Assembly (NCBI GenBank): GCA_944325195.1
Contig: CALUZB010000026.1
Coordinates: 1 to 64,000 of the forward strand
DNA: 64,000 bases
Source of the DNA: an uncultured Desulfovibrionaceae bacterium
GTDB lineage: Bacteria; Desulfobacterota; Desulfovibrionia; Desulfovibrionales; Desulfovibrionaceae
Direction: 5' to 3'
A program made the translations under genes and the position numbers. Positions within the stretch are counted from its first letter, which is position 1, and each line of letters begins with the position of its first letter. The notes below the pieces were generated by a model. The model did no database searches, had not been told where the DNA came from, and saw only the letters and a program-made list of their open reading frames with translations. Of the stretch, positions 1 through 7,939 are shown one piece after another.

Positions 1-1
1 C

Positions 2-127
2 CAGGAATGGATGAAGGGCAGCGCGCACCGGGCAAAAATGTGGAACGGCTCGGAGTTGCGCACAGATACAGTTGAACATCATATAGAAGACATGCTGGCC
101 GCTGAACTGATTGAGGCCCTGCAATGA
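2..127 (+). CDS. C-terminal end of an unidentified phage protein (partial)
   Basis: An open frame enters from the left edge and ends in TGA at 125-127. The last 41 codons are visible and end with an acidic, probably helical stretch (EHHIEDMLAAELIEALQ). The stop overlaps the ATG of the next gene (ATGA at 124-127), a typical sign of translational coupling. Family not recognised; the gene lies at the outer tip of the late arm, where Mu-like phages keep accessory genes. Confidence 0.6.
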   Translation, partial: QEWMKGSAHRAKMWNGSELRTDTVEHHIEDMLAAELIEALQ

Positions 128-411
128 GCGGGGAAATAATCTCTTTTACCGAAGCGCTGAAGCAATCCGGGCTCAAACCGCTCCAGTTCTGCCGGGCAGT
201 GGAGAAACTTACCGGGGCGAGCTATTCGCCCACCATGCCCAGCCGCTGGATTCACGGCATTCACGCGGCCCCTCCGCCGGCAATAGCCCTGGCGGCATTG
301 CTTGGCCGCCTGCCCCCGGAAGAACGGGCGGCCTTGACAGCCGGGCCGCCGCGCAAGAAATACACCCGCAAACGACAATCCGGGACTTGTGTAAGCCGTC
401 ACGGAAAATGA
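124..411 (+). CDS. Small hypothetical phage protein, possibly DNA-binding
   Basis: A 95-residue protein coupled by ATGA overlap to the upstream partial gene. Residues 5-55 (TEALKQSGLKPLQFCRAVEK followed by a PSRWIHG-like turn) resemble a helix-turn-helix of the kind seen in small phage regulators, but no family is certain. The C-terminus is rich in Lys and Arg. An intrinsic terminator follows at 485-510, so these two genes form the end of a rightward transcript, opposite to the late arm. Confidence 0.55.
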   Translation: MSGEIISFTEALKQSGLKPLQFCRAVEKLTGASYSPTMPSRWIHGIHAAPPPAIALAALLGRLPPEERAALTAGPPRKKYTRKRQSGTCVSRHGK

Positions 412-484
412 GAAAGGAAGGCAGAAATATTTGAAATTTATCAGGGGGATAAGCCCTGTTTCGGGTAAGGACTTTGTAACGACT

Positions 485-510
485 AAAAGGCGGTGGACGC
501 CGCCTTTTTT
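485..510 (+). terminator. Intrinsic terminator after the 124-411 gene
   Basis: AAAGGCG and CGCCTTT arms close an 8-base loop and are followed by a T run (505-510). Confidence 0.7.
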
Positions 511-587
511 GGGGTTGTGGGGATTGGCCGGATTTCCGCAATCCCGGCTTATCATTTTGTGATGTATGCCGAATTCGCCGCCTTATC

Positions 588-815
588 TTATTCCCCTTCC
601 CGGCGCAATTCCATAATCACCCCGGTGCGCGGGTTTTTCCAGGCCAGGTATCCCAGGTAATCGCCCTCAACCGGTTCGGTGAAGCCGTTTTCCCCGGCGT
701 ACGAGTTGAAGGCAGCCCAGAGGGGGTTCATGACTTTCCCGGCCAATTTAAAGTTTTTGGGACGGGAGCCGCAGTTGCCGTCGCGATATACACGGAATAT
801 GGTATGGGTTTTCAT
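588..815 (-). CDS. Hypothetical phage protein, 75 aa
   Basis: The ATG at 815 has an excellent Shine-Dalgarno (AAGGAG, 6 bases away), so it is chosen over the in-frame start at 884. The protein begins MKTHTIFRVYRDGNCGSRP and is basic at the start and acidic in the middle, with no membrane segment. Family not recognised. It sits beyond the dam terminator, between com-dam and the outer rightward pair, and has its own leftward transcription unit. Confidence 0.6.
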   Translation of the reverse strand: MKTHTIFRVYRDGNCGSRPKNFKLAGKVMNPLWAAFNSYAGENGFTEPVEGDYLGYLAWKNPRTGVIMELRREGE

Positions 816-923
816 TTGCTTCTCCTTGTTGGGTTTTATCGTTTGCGTCAACTGTGTGTTCGCTCTGTCCGCAAACAATTGCAAGTGAATTTTGCGAATA
901 TTTCCAACAAGTTAAGCCAAAAT

Positions 924-947
924 AAGGGCGGGTGTTTCACCGCCCTT
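924..947. terminator. Terminator, probably bidirectional, at the end of com-dam
   Basis: AAGGGCGG and CCGCCCTT arms around an 8-base loop. A TTTTT run follows on the plus side and TTATTTT on the minus side. It lies 34 bases past the dam stop. Confidence 0.75.
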
Positions 948-980
948 TTTCATTATATATCAGGTTGCATCGGGCCAACA

Positions 981-1805
981 TCAGGTCAGCTCCGTGCTGT
1001 AATTGCTGATAAACAGCTCCCCGGCGGGAACGCTTTTGCGGTTGCTGCAGGAGTATCTCGTCCGCACCTCCTCAATTGGAAACTCCCGGAAAGTCTCCCG
1101 CACACCGGGGGTGTCGTTCAGGCTGAGCAGGAATTTCCCCTTAAGCCCGGCCAGTTGCTCGGCCAGTTTCGTAAAGTCTTCCCGGCTGAAAACCCCTGCT
1201 CCGTAGTAATCCTCACAGTCCCAGTAAGGCGGGTCGATATAAAAGAAGGTATCCGCCCCGTCATAGCGGGCAATTACCTCGGAGTACGACAGACACTCCA
1301 CGTTTACCCGGGCCAGGCGCAGGTGGGCGGCGGATAAAGATTCTTCAATGCGCAACAAATTAAACCTGGGGGCGCTGGTTATGCCGTAACCGTAACTGGG
1401 GTTAACAATCCGCCCCCCAAACCCCACCTGATGCAGATAATAAAACCTTGCCGCCCGCTGGATATCGGTCAGGGTATCGGGATTGGCCGCTTTCAGGCGC
1501 TCAAACTCGTCGCGGGCCACCAGGGCCCACTTGAAACAGCGCACAAATTCCTCCAGATGCCACTGAACGCAGCGGTAGAGGTTAACCACGTCTTTGTTGA
1601 TATCGTTGATTACCTCAACCTTGCTTTCCGGTTTGCGGAACAGCACCCAGGCCGCGCCCGCGAAAGGCTCACAATAACAGGTGTGGGGGGGGATGCGCTC
1701 AATAATCCGCCTGGCCAGCAGACTTTTACCGCCCGTCCAGCCCGCCAGAGGCGGACGGATGAACGGGGCCGCGCGGTTAAAATTCGGTTTTTCAGTTTCA
1801 GGCAT
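981..1805 (-). CDS. dam: DNA adenine (N6) methyltransferase, D12/Dam class
   Basis: A 274-residue protein predicted to transfer a methyl group from S-adenosylmethionine to adenine N6 in duplex DNA. Visible motifs: the PPLAGWTGGKS segment near residue 18-28 (motif X), EPFAGAAWVLF near 46 (motif I, SAM binding) and IDPPYW near 190 (catalytic motif IV). Length is usual for the family. The gene follows com by 33 bases, the place held by mom in phage Mu; other Mu-like prophages also pair com with an adenine methylase. The ATG at 1805-1803 and its ribosome-binding site lie inside a perfect hairpin (1801-1832), so translation is probably blocked until Com acts. Target sequence cannot be read from the protein. 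Confidence 0.92.
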   Translation of the reverse strand: MPETEKPNFNRAAPFIRPPLAGWTGGKSLLARRIIERIPPHTCYCEPFAGAAWVLFRKPESKVEVINDINKDVVNLYRCVQWHLEEFVRCFKWALVARDEFERLKAANPDTLTDIQRAARFYYLHQVGFGGRIVNPSYGYGITSAPRFNLLRIEESLSAAHLRLARVNVECLSYSEVIARYDGADTFFYIDPPYWDCEDYYGAGVFSREDFTKLAEQLAGLKGKFLLSLNDTPGVRETFREFPIEEVRTRYSCSNRKSVPAGELFISNYSTELT

Positions 1806-1832
1806 AGAGCCTCCTTGATGAGGCTCTATGCC
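1801..1832 (-). promoter_or_regulatory. Hairpin sequestering the dam start codon and ribosome-binding site
   Basis: A perfect 13-bp inverted repeat (arms GGCATAGAGCCTC and GAGGCTCTATGCC) around a 6-base loop. In the dam mRNA the 3' arm contains most of the AAGGAGG ribosome-binding site and the AUG itself. In Mu, a hairpin over the mom start region is opened by Com; position and logic match here. Direct action of this Com is inference. Confidence 0.85.
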
Positions 1833-1838
1833 TTCTGG

Positions 1839-1985
1839 TTATGCGGTCTGGCCGCTGGTTATCCGATTGATGGTCTTGCAGCGCGGACATTTAATCGCAA
1901 TGTCCACGACCTCGCCTTTAAGCAGCAGGCGGCCGCACTGGCCGCAGCGGATTTCCCTTTCCGGTTGCTTTTCGGCTCTTGGCAT
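1839..1985 (-). CDS. com: Com-like zinc-finger translational activator
   Basis: A 48-residue protein with two Cys pairs, RCGQCG (residues 13-18) and KCPRCK (32-37), the zinc-binding arrangement of the Mu Com family, which binds mRNA and activates translation of the DNA-modification gene downstream. The ATG at 1985 has AAGGGG 6 bases upstream. The stop lies 6 bases before the hairpin that covers the dam start, matching the com-mom layout. The protein is too short for automated gene calling but the Cys pattern and context are strong. Confidence 0.9.
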   Translation of the reverse strand: MPRAEKQPEREIRCGQCGRLLLKGEVVDIAIKCPRCKTINRITSGQTA

Positions 1986-2165
1986 TGGGAACCCCTTGTG
2001 TTTCAGGCCGTTCGCTGTTACCTTTTTCCCGTCCCGCGCGTGGACTAAAGGCAGCGGATCGAACCGGCGCGTTTACCCCGCGCCGGGGGCCGTGGGCTGT
2101 GCCCCCGCACAGCTCGGTGGGGCGCTCACACGCCCCGCCTGCCTACTTTTATACTTGAGGTTTAT

Positions 2166-2801
2166 ATGATGAATGCTACTATTGGAGCACTTACTTCATC
2201 CAACTATATTCTAAACTATCTATTTACTCATCTAATGGAAATAGCCACGTTTATGTTGGCTGTATGTACTTTCTGGATGGCAGTTATAGCCAGAAGGGCA
2301 AATAAAATCTCCGAGCAAACACTTAAATCCATATATAAGCCGAACGTCATTGTTCATATAGAGCAAGGACAAATGGCTCCAACGCTTCTTTATTTAGTCA
2401 TTGAAAATTTTGGGAATGCCCCGGCACACGATATAAAGTTTTCAAGCTCAATCCCAATTCCACATCGTGCGGTAGACGATAAAGAAATCAAATACATGAC
2501 CAGCGGCCCCATTATCCAGGGAATTCCTTTTATGTCCCCTAACTCCAAATTCAAAATCCTTTGGGGAAGGTTAATATATCTAGAAAAAGCACTTAATAAA
2601 AAAGCATTGGAAATCAGATGCACATTCAAGAACCAATATGGTGAAATGATTGAAACCTTATCTGTCTTGGAAGTATCATGCCTAATGACCATTGATGCAG
2701 CCAGAGAACCTCTTGCAGAACTTGCCACACAGATTCGAATATTTAATAAGGATCATCTTCCCATTATCAAAGCCATGATAACGAAGAAGGCATTAAAATG
2801 A
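2166..2801 (+). CDS. AT-rich membrane-anchored cargo protein (moron)
   Basis: A 211-residue protein with a hydrophobic N-terminal segment (about residues 20-42) followed by a soluble domain with VHIEQG, VIENFGNAPAHDIKF and a C-terminal helical part. Base composition is clearly AT-richer than the flanking late genes, it is on the opposite strand, and it has its own perfect terminator: the marks of a recently acquired moron. GAGG lies 5 bases before the ATG. Family not recognised; a role in lysogen fitness or superinfection exclusion would be a guess. Confidence 0.75.
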   Translation: MMNATIGALTSSNYILNYLFTHLMEIATFMLAVCTFWMAVIARRANKISEQTLKSIYKPNVIVHIEQGQMAPTLLYLVIENFGNAPAHDIKFSSSIPIPHRAVDDKEIKYMTSGPIIQGIPFMSPNSKFKILWGRLIYLEKALNKKALEIRCTFKNQYGEMIETLSVLEVSCLMTIDAAREPLAELATQIRIFNKDHLPIIKAMITKKALK

Positions 2802-2871
2802 TGATTCCGGGAGCAGATACCCCGCCTGCCCGCTGAAGCGTTTCCCTCACAGCCCGGCTGATTGCAACTGA

Positions 2872-2910
2872 CCCGGCCCGGCCGTTATAATGGCCGGGCC
2901 GGGCTTTTCT
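2872..2910 (+). terminator. Strong intrinsic terminator of the AT-rich cargo gene
   Basis: A perfect 12-bp G+C stem (CCCGGCCCGGCC and GGCCGGGCCGGG) with an 8-base loop, followed by CTTTTCT. Confidence 0.85.
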
Positions 2911-2945
2911 GAAAAATCACTATCTGATTGTCAAACATCTCAATC

Positions 2946-3029
2946 TCAGCGGATATGCCCGCAGGAGCGGCAGACCCACCCAACGCCGGGCACAAGGTAC
3001 ATGCGGTGGCCGCAGTTATCGCAACTCAT
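2946..3029 (-). CDS. 27-residue zinc-ribbon microprotein
   Basis: ATG at 3029, 14 bases inside the end of the upstream gene, with GGAG at good spacing. The product has two CxxC pairs (SCDNCGH and VCRSCGH) separated by a short Gly/Val hairpin, a minimal zinc ribbon. It is the last gene before the cargo island. Function unknown; it may bind nucleic acid or be a structural mini-protein. Confidence 0.6.
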   Translation of the reverse strand: MSCDNCGHRMYLVPGVGWVCRSCGHIR

Positions 3030-4185
3030 ACTCAGCTCCAACCCGGTAAATCAACCCTGCCGGGAAAATCACGTCCAGGCCCTGACCGGCCCGCTGGTTA
3101 TCATTATATATATAGCCCTTGAGCGGGTTGCGCTCCCAGACATAATCATTGCCGCGGCTTTCCGGCGGGGCGAAACTCCCGGACAGCGCTTCAATTTTCG
3201 GGGGGAGCCCCAACGCCAGATATTTCCTGTCCGCCGGGCAGTCATATGTGCCTTTGATTGCGGCTGACGCGAGCAGGTGAAGCGTGTAGTCGCTCCACTC
3301 ATCATTCAATTCCTTCTTCGGTACAGCCCCGCCTGCAGCCGCCAATAGCCGGATATCGGCGTTATAGCCGCCGTGCCGCCTGTAGGCGACTTTAAGCGCA
3401 CCCCGGAACCAGCGTGAGCCGGTAATCCGCTCTCCCACAAAATTAACCAGGGCGCGGCTGTGGGTGTTGTGGGCGGAAAGCATGTACACCCGCCCAACGA
3501 AAATCTGGGCATCCGGGCAGGTTAAAAGCAGTGAGGGCGACAGCAAAATCATCATCAGCCGGTATGCAACCTTGTATTTAATTTTGCCGGTCAGCGCATG
3601 GCCCAAGGCCAGCCAGGCCAGGCACATCAGGATTTCCTCGCTGCCGCAAATCCACCAGAAGCGATATACATGCCCGCGCCCGAAAAGCCGCTTGCCCCTG
3701 TCGGCGGACGAGAGCAGCATCGGGAAACCTTCCCAGCTCGCCCGTTCCCAAACTTTGGCCAATCTTTCCCGCTCATCCGCCGTCATCCGGTCAAGGTTGC
3801 CGTACACGCCAAGGAGAAATCCGGAAAGCATGTCCGTGGAAAAATCCGGAGTGTACGCCGGATAGGGCTCGCGCAGATTGCGCTTGAGGTTGCCGTTGTC
3901 GTCAACCAGGCGCATCAGCTTGCCCCATTCCGTTCCCGGCCGCACATACGCCAGCATGCCCATAAATTTAGCGGAATCATCGTCCAGGCCGTATTTGAGC
4001 CGGTCAAGGGGCTGGTACAGTGCGTTGGCCCGGTCAAACAGCTCCGTCTGATTTATCGGGTTGTTCGCTCGGGGCGGAGTGATTTGCGGCGGACACCACA
4101 AAAAGCGTATGGCAAATCCGATAACGCAGCGCAACGGCTGCAATACCAGGGCGTCAAAAACCAGCAGCAGCACAAATTTCCACAT
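3016..4185 (-). CDS. Hypothetical late phage membrane protein, 389 aa
   Basis: Not recognised. It starts with a hydrophobic helix (residues 2-30), has a soluble part with LAYVRPGTEWGKLMRLVDDN near 75-100, and two further hydrophobic segments (about 185-200 and 205-225: ILMCLAWLALGHALTG, MMILLSPSLLLTC), then a soluble C-terminal half. It sits downstream of the tail-fibre cluster on the late strand, so it could be a host-recognition or lysogenic-conversion protein. The start is 9 bases after the preceding stop. Confidence 0.6.
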   Translation of the reverse strand: MWKFVLLLVFDALVLQPLRCVIGFAIRFLWCPPQITPPRANNPINQTELFDRANALYQPLDRLKYGLDDDSAKFMGMLAYVRPGTEWGKLMRLVDDNGNLKRNLREPYPAYTPDFSTDMLSGFLLGVYGNLDRMTADERERLAKVWERASWEGFPMLLSSADRGKRLFGRGHVYRFWWICGSEEILMCLAWLALGHALTGKIKYKVAYRLMMILLSPSLLLTCPDAQIFVGRVYMLSAHNTHSRALVNFVGERITGSRWFRGALKVAYRRHGGYNADIRLLAAAGGAVPKKELNDEWSDYTLHLLASAAIKGTYDCPADRKYLALGLPPKIEALSGSFAPPESRGNDYVWERNPLKGYIYNDNQRAGQGLDVIFPAGLIYRVGAEYELR

Positions 4186-4194
4186 ATCCGCCCC

Positions 4195-4680
4195 CTAATC
4201 AGCAGCCGGGCCTTCCAGCCCGGCCAGCTCCAGGCGCAGGGCAGAGGCTTCCCGTTCCAGCTCCGTGTAGCGCGCCTCGTCTTCCGCAGTGGCCGTTCCA
4301 GCCAGCTTGGCACGCAAGGGGCGGATTGAGGCGGCGTCAATCTCCTGCAGTTTTCCCCGGATTTCGGCAGCCCGCTTTGCGGCCGTCTCTTCCGGTGTGG
4401 GTTTTGGCGGCGTGCCGCTGAAGCCGTCCGGCAAGGGGCCGAGCTCGCTGATAGTGTGAGGGCGGCTGTTCAGCCAACCGGCCTCACCGCGGTGGTCTTC
4501 CTTAAGCTCCCAGGTGGAGCCGTTCCAGACGGCGACAAATCCCGCCTCCGTTTCCGGCGGCGCAACCGGGGTGGCGTCCAGGCAATCGGTAATCGGCGCG
4601 CCGTTCGGCCGGGTCTGGGCCGGACGGTTGCCCAGATAAACGCCGCTTTGTAAATCGAAAATGTACAATTTAGTGGACAT
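4195..4680 (-). CDS. Tail-fibre assembly chaperone-like protein
   Basis: 161 residues. The N-terminal half (SGVYLGNRPAQTRPNGAP, then a W-rich VWNGSTWELKEDHRG) and a C-terminal Ala/Glu/Arg-rich helical segment are typical of tail-fibre assembly proteins encoded right after fibre genes in Mu and P2-type phages. The start ATG overlaps the previous stop by one base (TAATG at 4678-4682), indicating coupling to the fibre gene. Confidence 0.6.
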   Translation of the reverse strand: MSTKLYIFDLQSGVYLGNRPAQTRPNGAPITDCLDATPVAPPETEAGFVAVWNGSTWELKEDHRGEAGWLNSRPHTISELGPLPDGFSGTPPKPTPEETAAKRAAEIRGKLQEIDAASIRPLRAKLAGTATAEDEARYTELEREASALRLELAGLEGPAAD

Positions 4681-5348
4681 TATGCGTCACCTCCGGTTTG
4701 GGCGGGTAAGCCCATGTAGATACATGTTGGTTGGGCGACGTTAACCGGTCTCACAGATACTAAAGAATAGCTTAAAGTTGCCGGGCCGGACATATCGGCA
4801 TCCACGCCGAACCCATTGGGAGCGTTCGCATAATCAATATACGGGGGTTCATGTTCCAGTATATGCGGCCCCCCGAATTCGTTCGGCCCTACTACCGCCT
4901 GGTATATATCCCGTGCGCTGATTTGCGTGGCCTTTTGCTTGGTTCCCGCTGCGCGGCCTACATCTACATCCGCTTGCCCCGGCGCCCAGTTTCGCATAAA
5001 GTACCCGCCCAGGCGGGGGGTGTAGAGGCCGGTTCCGACCTCGTTCATGACCCACTTGCCGGGGTTGGCGGCAATGGTGTCGGCAGTGGCATCGGCGGGC
5101 AGGGTCATGCCGGAAAGGCCGCCGCTCTGGTACACTTGCGCAAACTCGGGCCAGTCGGCAAACAGGGCCAGGCTCCCGTCGGCCCAGACGTGATTGGGGG
5201 GCAGAATGGTGCTTCTGCACCAGCGGGGCGCGCCGATGAAGGATTGGCGGAAGGTGTCGAGATCGTCCAGGGGGACGATTTCACGGCGCAGCATGGGGCC
5301 GTAGCCGTTGTTATCAAACAATCGCCGAAAAATGCCGGGAAGACTCAT
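4680..5348 (-). CDS. Tail-fibre / receptor-tip protein
   Basis: 222 residues, rich in Gly, Pro and aromatic residues (HVWADGSLALFADWPEF, GGYFMRNWAPGQ), the texture of distal tail-fibre and collar domains. It lies in the fibre cluster directly before the assembly-chaperone-like gene. No membrane segment or enzyme motif. The call rests on position and composition. Confidence 0.55.
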   Translation of the reverse strand: MSLPGIFRRLFDNNGYGPMLRREIVPLDDLDTFRQSFIGAPRWCRSTILPPNHVWADGSLALFADWPEFAQVYQSGGLSGMTLPADATADTIAANPGKWVMNEVGTGLYTPRLGGYFMRNWAPGQADVDVGRAAGTKQKATQISARDIYQAVVGPNEFGGPHILEHEPPYIDYANAPNGFGVDADMSGPATLSYSLVSVRPVNVAQPTCIYMGLPAQTGGDA

Positions 5349-5367
5349 ACAAACCTCTCACAAAAAT

Positions 5368-5685
5368 TTATTTGCTGCGGACAAGAATATCCCTGTCCGT
5401 GGATATTTCGATATTCCAGATAATTTTATCTGACGGGGCGTCGGTTTCTCCCACTTCGGAGTATTGCCCGCCCTGCATGCAGGCCGCGCCGTCCAGATAG
5501 ACCTCAAGCTGGGCGCCCCCCACTACATAGGCGGGCACTGTAAACTCCGCGCCCGCCGGGATGGCGGCGGCGCGCACTCCTGAAAAAGAGCGCAGTTCCG
5601 CCGCCAAGCCCACGTCGCGAAAGGAGCGGGGCAGCACGCCCAGCAAATTACCGTCAGCGTCCAGGACATTGTACACGTTCATCAC
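5368..5685 (-). CDS. Small tail-fibre-associated protein
   Basis: 105 residues, predicted mostly beta (FTVPAYVVGGAQLEVYLDG). Located between two fibre genes on the late strand with short spacing, so it probably belongs to the tail tip. Family not recognised. Confidence 0.5.
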   Translation of the reverse strand: MMNVYNVLDADGNLLGVLPRSFRDVGLAAELRSFSGVRAAAIPAGAEFTVPAYVVGGAQLEVYLDGAACMQGGQYSEVGETDAPSDKIIWNIEISTDRDILVRSK

Positions 5686-5703
5686 CGCTCCCTCCGCTTG
5701 CAG

Positions 5704-6294
5704 TTAAACCGCTTCCACTTTCTGCAGGACAATCCCGCCGGGGTGCATATCAGCGGGGATGGGCTCGCCCGCTTCCAGCACGACTACCTGACGCCCGGAA
5801 TAGTAGGTCTTGCCGCCGATGGTCACGGTTCCGGCGGCTTCATCCAGCACAATCCCGTCCAGCAGGGCCTTGTTGGCGTGCTCGTGCTTCTTGGCCACTG
5901 CGTCCTGCACCGCTTCCGTGCCCTGCACGTTGCCCCACTGCACTACCACGTCCATGCTTTCGGTCTCGGCGGTTTTCACCCAGCCGGTTTCAGTGCTGAC
6001 GTAAATGTATTGGGCCGCGCCGCTATTGACTGTGGCGTCGGCAGTGGCGTCAAGCACCCAGACCTGGTCGCCCGGTTTCATCCCGGTGAGGGCGTCGCGC
6101 TCGGCAATGTCGGCCACCACCTGACAGCCGGTCTGGCCGGAAACGGCCGATTTAACGGCTGTAAGTTCGGACTCCACAGTGGCGCCGGAAGCGGTGTGCA
6201 CCGCATCGGCACGGGTTTTGATGGCGATGACATTGCCCTGGTAGTCTTTGGCGTCATACACAGGGGCGTTCAAAATGGGGTTGGTATCAGGCAT
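5704..6294 (-). CDS. Tail-fibre protein, shaft-like
   Basis: 196 residues. The N-terminus (PILNAPVYDAKDYQGNVIAIKTRADAV) and the GTEAVQDAVAKKHEHANKA segment with later GTVTIGGKTYYSG resemble the repetitive shaft and C-terminal parts of phage side-tail fibres. It follows the 6328-7212 fibre gene in the same operon. Confidence 0.6.
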   Translation of the reverse strand: MPDTNPILNAPVYDAKDYQGNVIAIKTRADAVHTASGATVESELTAVKSAVSGQTGCQVVADIAERDALTGMKPGDQVWVLDATADATVNSGAAQYIYVSTETGWVKTAETESMDVVVQWGNVQGTEAVQDAVAKKHEHANKALLDGIVLDEAAGTVTIGGKTYYSGRQVVVLEAGEPIPADMHPGGIVLQKVEAV

Positions 6295-6327
6295 AGTTTA
6301 CTCCTCCCCCTTGCAGGGGCGTTAAGG

Positions 6328-7212
6328 TTATTCCGCATCCGGCCCGGCCAGATAGGCGGCGCGCACGGCCACGGAGTTAAGTTGATTTTCCAGCGCGTTT
6401 ACCCGGGCGGTAAGCCCGGTGGCGGTTTCCGGCGCGTCGTGCAGAGACAGGGCGTCGGAATGGCCGCGGATTGAAATTTCGAATTCACTGCCCGCCGGGG
6501 CGTTGAACAGCAGCCGCAGGGCGCGGGCGAACCCGTCGGCATCGGCTTCGGCCTCCGCAAACTGCGCCCCCTGATGGCAGTTAACCCCCTCAAAGGACAG
6601 GCTTACCGCGCTGTGCCCGGGGATATAGGTCAGTCCTTCCGGCAGCGGGAGCGGCTCCCCGGCGGCAACCGCCGTCTCCAAAGTCCAGCGGGCCCGACGG
6701 GTATGGCGCAACGCCTCAACCAGGGCGGAGAGCAGCAGATATTCCTGGCGGGTGGCGTAGCCGTCGTCCGCCACTTCAATGTGCAGTTGCGCGTCCGTGC
6801 TCTGGATAATCGGGATTGTCAGCTCGTGGGTGATGGTCTGGCCGTCCTGGGGCAGCATTTTGTAATAGCGGCCGTGATTGGCGTAGGCGTAGAGGACTTC
6901 TTCCGCCTCGCCTTCCAGGCGGCCGATTACGCCCAGTTCGTAAATCCAGAACCCGCCTACGTCCGCCGGTAAGGTGGCGTGCAGCAAAGTCACTTTTGGG
7001 TCGTTCGCGTCCCGACTGCGGGCGTCGATGGGGCGGCGGCAGACCTCATGCACCAGGGCGCTCACGCCCGGTTCCGGGGTTACCGCCTGTAAATTCGCGT
7101 CGCCCACAACAATGTGGGTGAGCACAACGCCCTTGCCGGTTTCCAGGGCGCGGGCTTCCAGGGCCGCGCCCGCATCGGTTAATACCGCGAAATACTTAGG
7201 CGCCTCAGACAT
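6328..7212 (-). CDS. Tail fibre protein with collar-type N-terminal domain
   Basis: About 294 residues. The N-terminus (YFAVLTDAGAALEARALETG, later VGGFWIYELGVIGRLEG and an AYANHGRYYK segment) matches the tail-collar fibre N-terminal domain that anchors fibres to the P2/Mu baseplate. I use the ATG at 7212 (GGAG 6 bases upstream) rather than the GTG at 7227. It overlaps the gpI stop by 8 bases, as expected for the J-I-H order of P2-type baseplate operons. Confidence 0.8.
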   Translation of the reverse strand: MSEAPKYFAVLTDAGAALEARALETGKGVVLTHIVVGDANLQAVTPEPGVSALVHEVCRRPIDARSRDANDPKVTLLHATLPADVGGFWIYELGVIGRLEGEAEEVLYAYANHGRYYKMLPQDGQTITHELTIPIIQSTDAQLHIEVADDGYATRQEYLLLSALVEALRHTRRARWTLETAVAAGEPLPLPEGLTYIPGHSAVSLSFEGVNCHQGAQFAEAEADADGFARALRLLFNAPAGSEFEISIRGHSDALSLHDAPETATGLTARVNALENQLNSVAVRAAYLAGPDAE

Positions 7213-7939
7213 ATTCTGCTCCAACACGGGTTGAGGTGATGCCGGTCACTCCGGCCGGATTACGCCGGGAGAGTGCCGGACGGCAGGGCGGAAAATACAG
7301 ACGCAGCCGGGTCCCGCTCACCCCGCCCAGCCCCAGGCCAATCCGCCTGCACATAACCGGCGGTTCAGGCGGGGCGAAATACATAAAACTCCGGCTCAGG
7401 GTGCGCGAACGCAACCCCACCCCCACCCGCTCTTCCAACGGCGTGCGGCTTTCTGTTTTCAGATATTCCAGCCAGCTCCGCACGTTCTTCCAGGCAAAGA
7501 TGAGCCGGAAGGCGTCGCGCCCGGTTTCCGGCCCGAAATACGCCCCGGTAACGTCCAGGCCAACCCGGAAGAAATACGGCTCCCCGCCGTAATCAAACCA
7601 TTCCGATATCTCCGCAGGCAGGGCCAGCGCGGTTTCCAGGGCATGGGCCACGGCCCAGGGCGTGCCCTTATGTCGGTGCAGCTCCACGGCCTTTTTGAGC
7701 AGCTTGCGGCGGGCGGCGTCGGTTGCGGCCGCGTTCCAGCCCTCAACGCCCATGACATGGAACTGTTCGCCAAGTGAGGCCAGGGCCGAAGCGTCAACCA
7801 GGTCAATCAGATTGACAATGGGCGTATCCACCGGCAGCTTTGACAGACGGGCGATAAGCCGGGCCAGGGCCTCCATGCGCGCGTCGCCCCGCAGGCTCGG
7901 CTGCAGCAGAAAATCATCAGACAACAAGCCGTCAGCCAT
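7205..7939 (-). CDS. Tail protein I (P2 gpI family)
   Basis: 244 residues. The central region (LIDLVDASALASLGEQFHVMGVEGW and AVELHRHKGTPWAVAHALET) is the hallmark of the P2 gpI baseplate wedge family. The C-terminal 60 residues are Arg/Pro-rich and variable. It overlaps gpJ upstream and the fibre gene downstream, in the conserved order W-J-I-fibre. Confidence 0.88.
   Translation of the reverse strand: MADGLLSDDFLLQPSLRGDARMEALARLIARLSKLPVDTPIVNLIDLVDASALASLGEQFHVMGVEGWNAAATDAARRKLLKKAVELHRHKGTPWAVAHALETALALPAEISEWFDYGGEPYFFRVGLDVTGAYFGPETGRDAFRLIFAWKNVRSWLEYLKTESRTPLEERVGVGLRSRTLSRSFMYFAPPEPPVMCRRIGLGLGGVSGTRLRLYFPPCRPALSRRNPAGVTGITSTRVGAEYV

Noticed and set aside
1990-2140. tRNA-like GGTTCGATCC on the minus strand upstream of com
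   Set aside because: The flanking bases do not form a T stem, and no anticodon or acceptor arm could be built. G+C-rich hairpins there may be leader structure.
4195-7212. Invertible tail-fibre segment (Mu G-segment type)
   Set aside because: No serine invertase gene and no inverted repeats flanking the fibre genes were found in the window.
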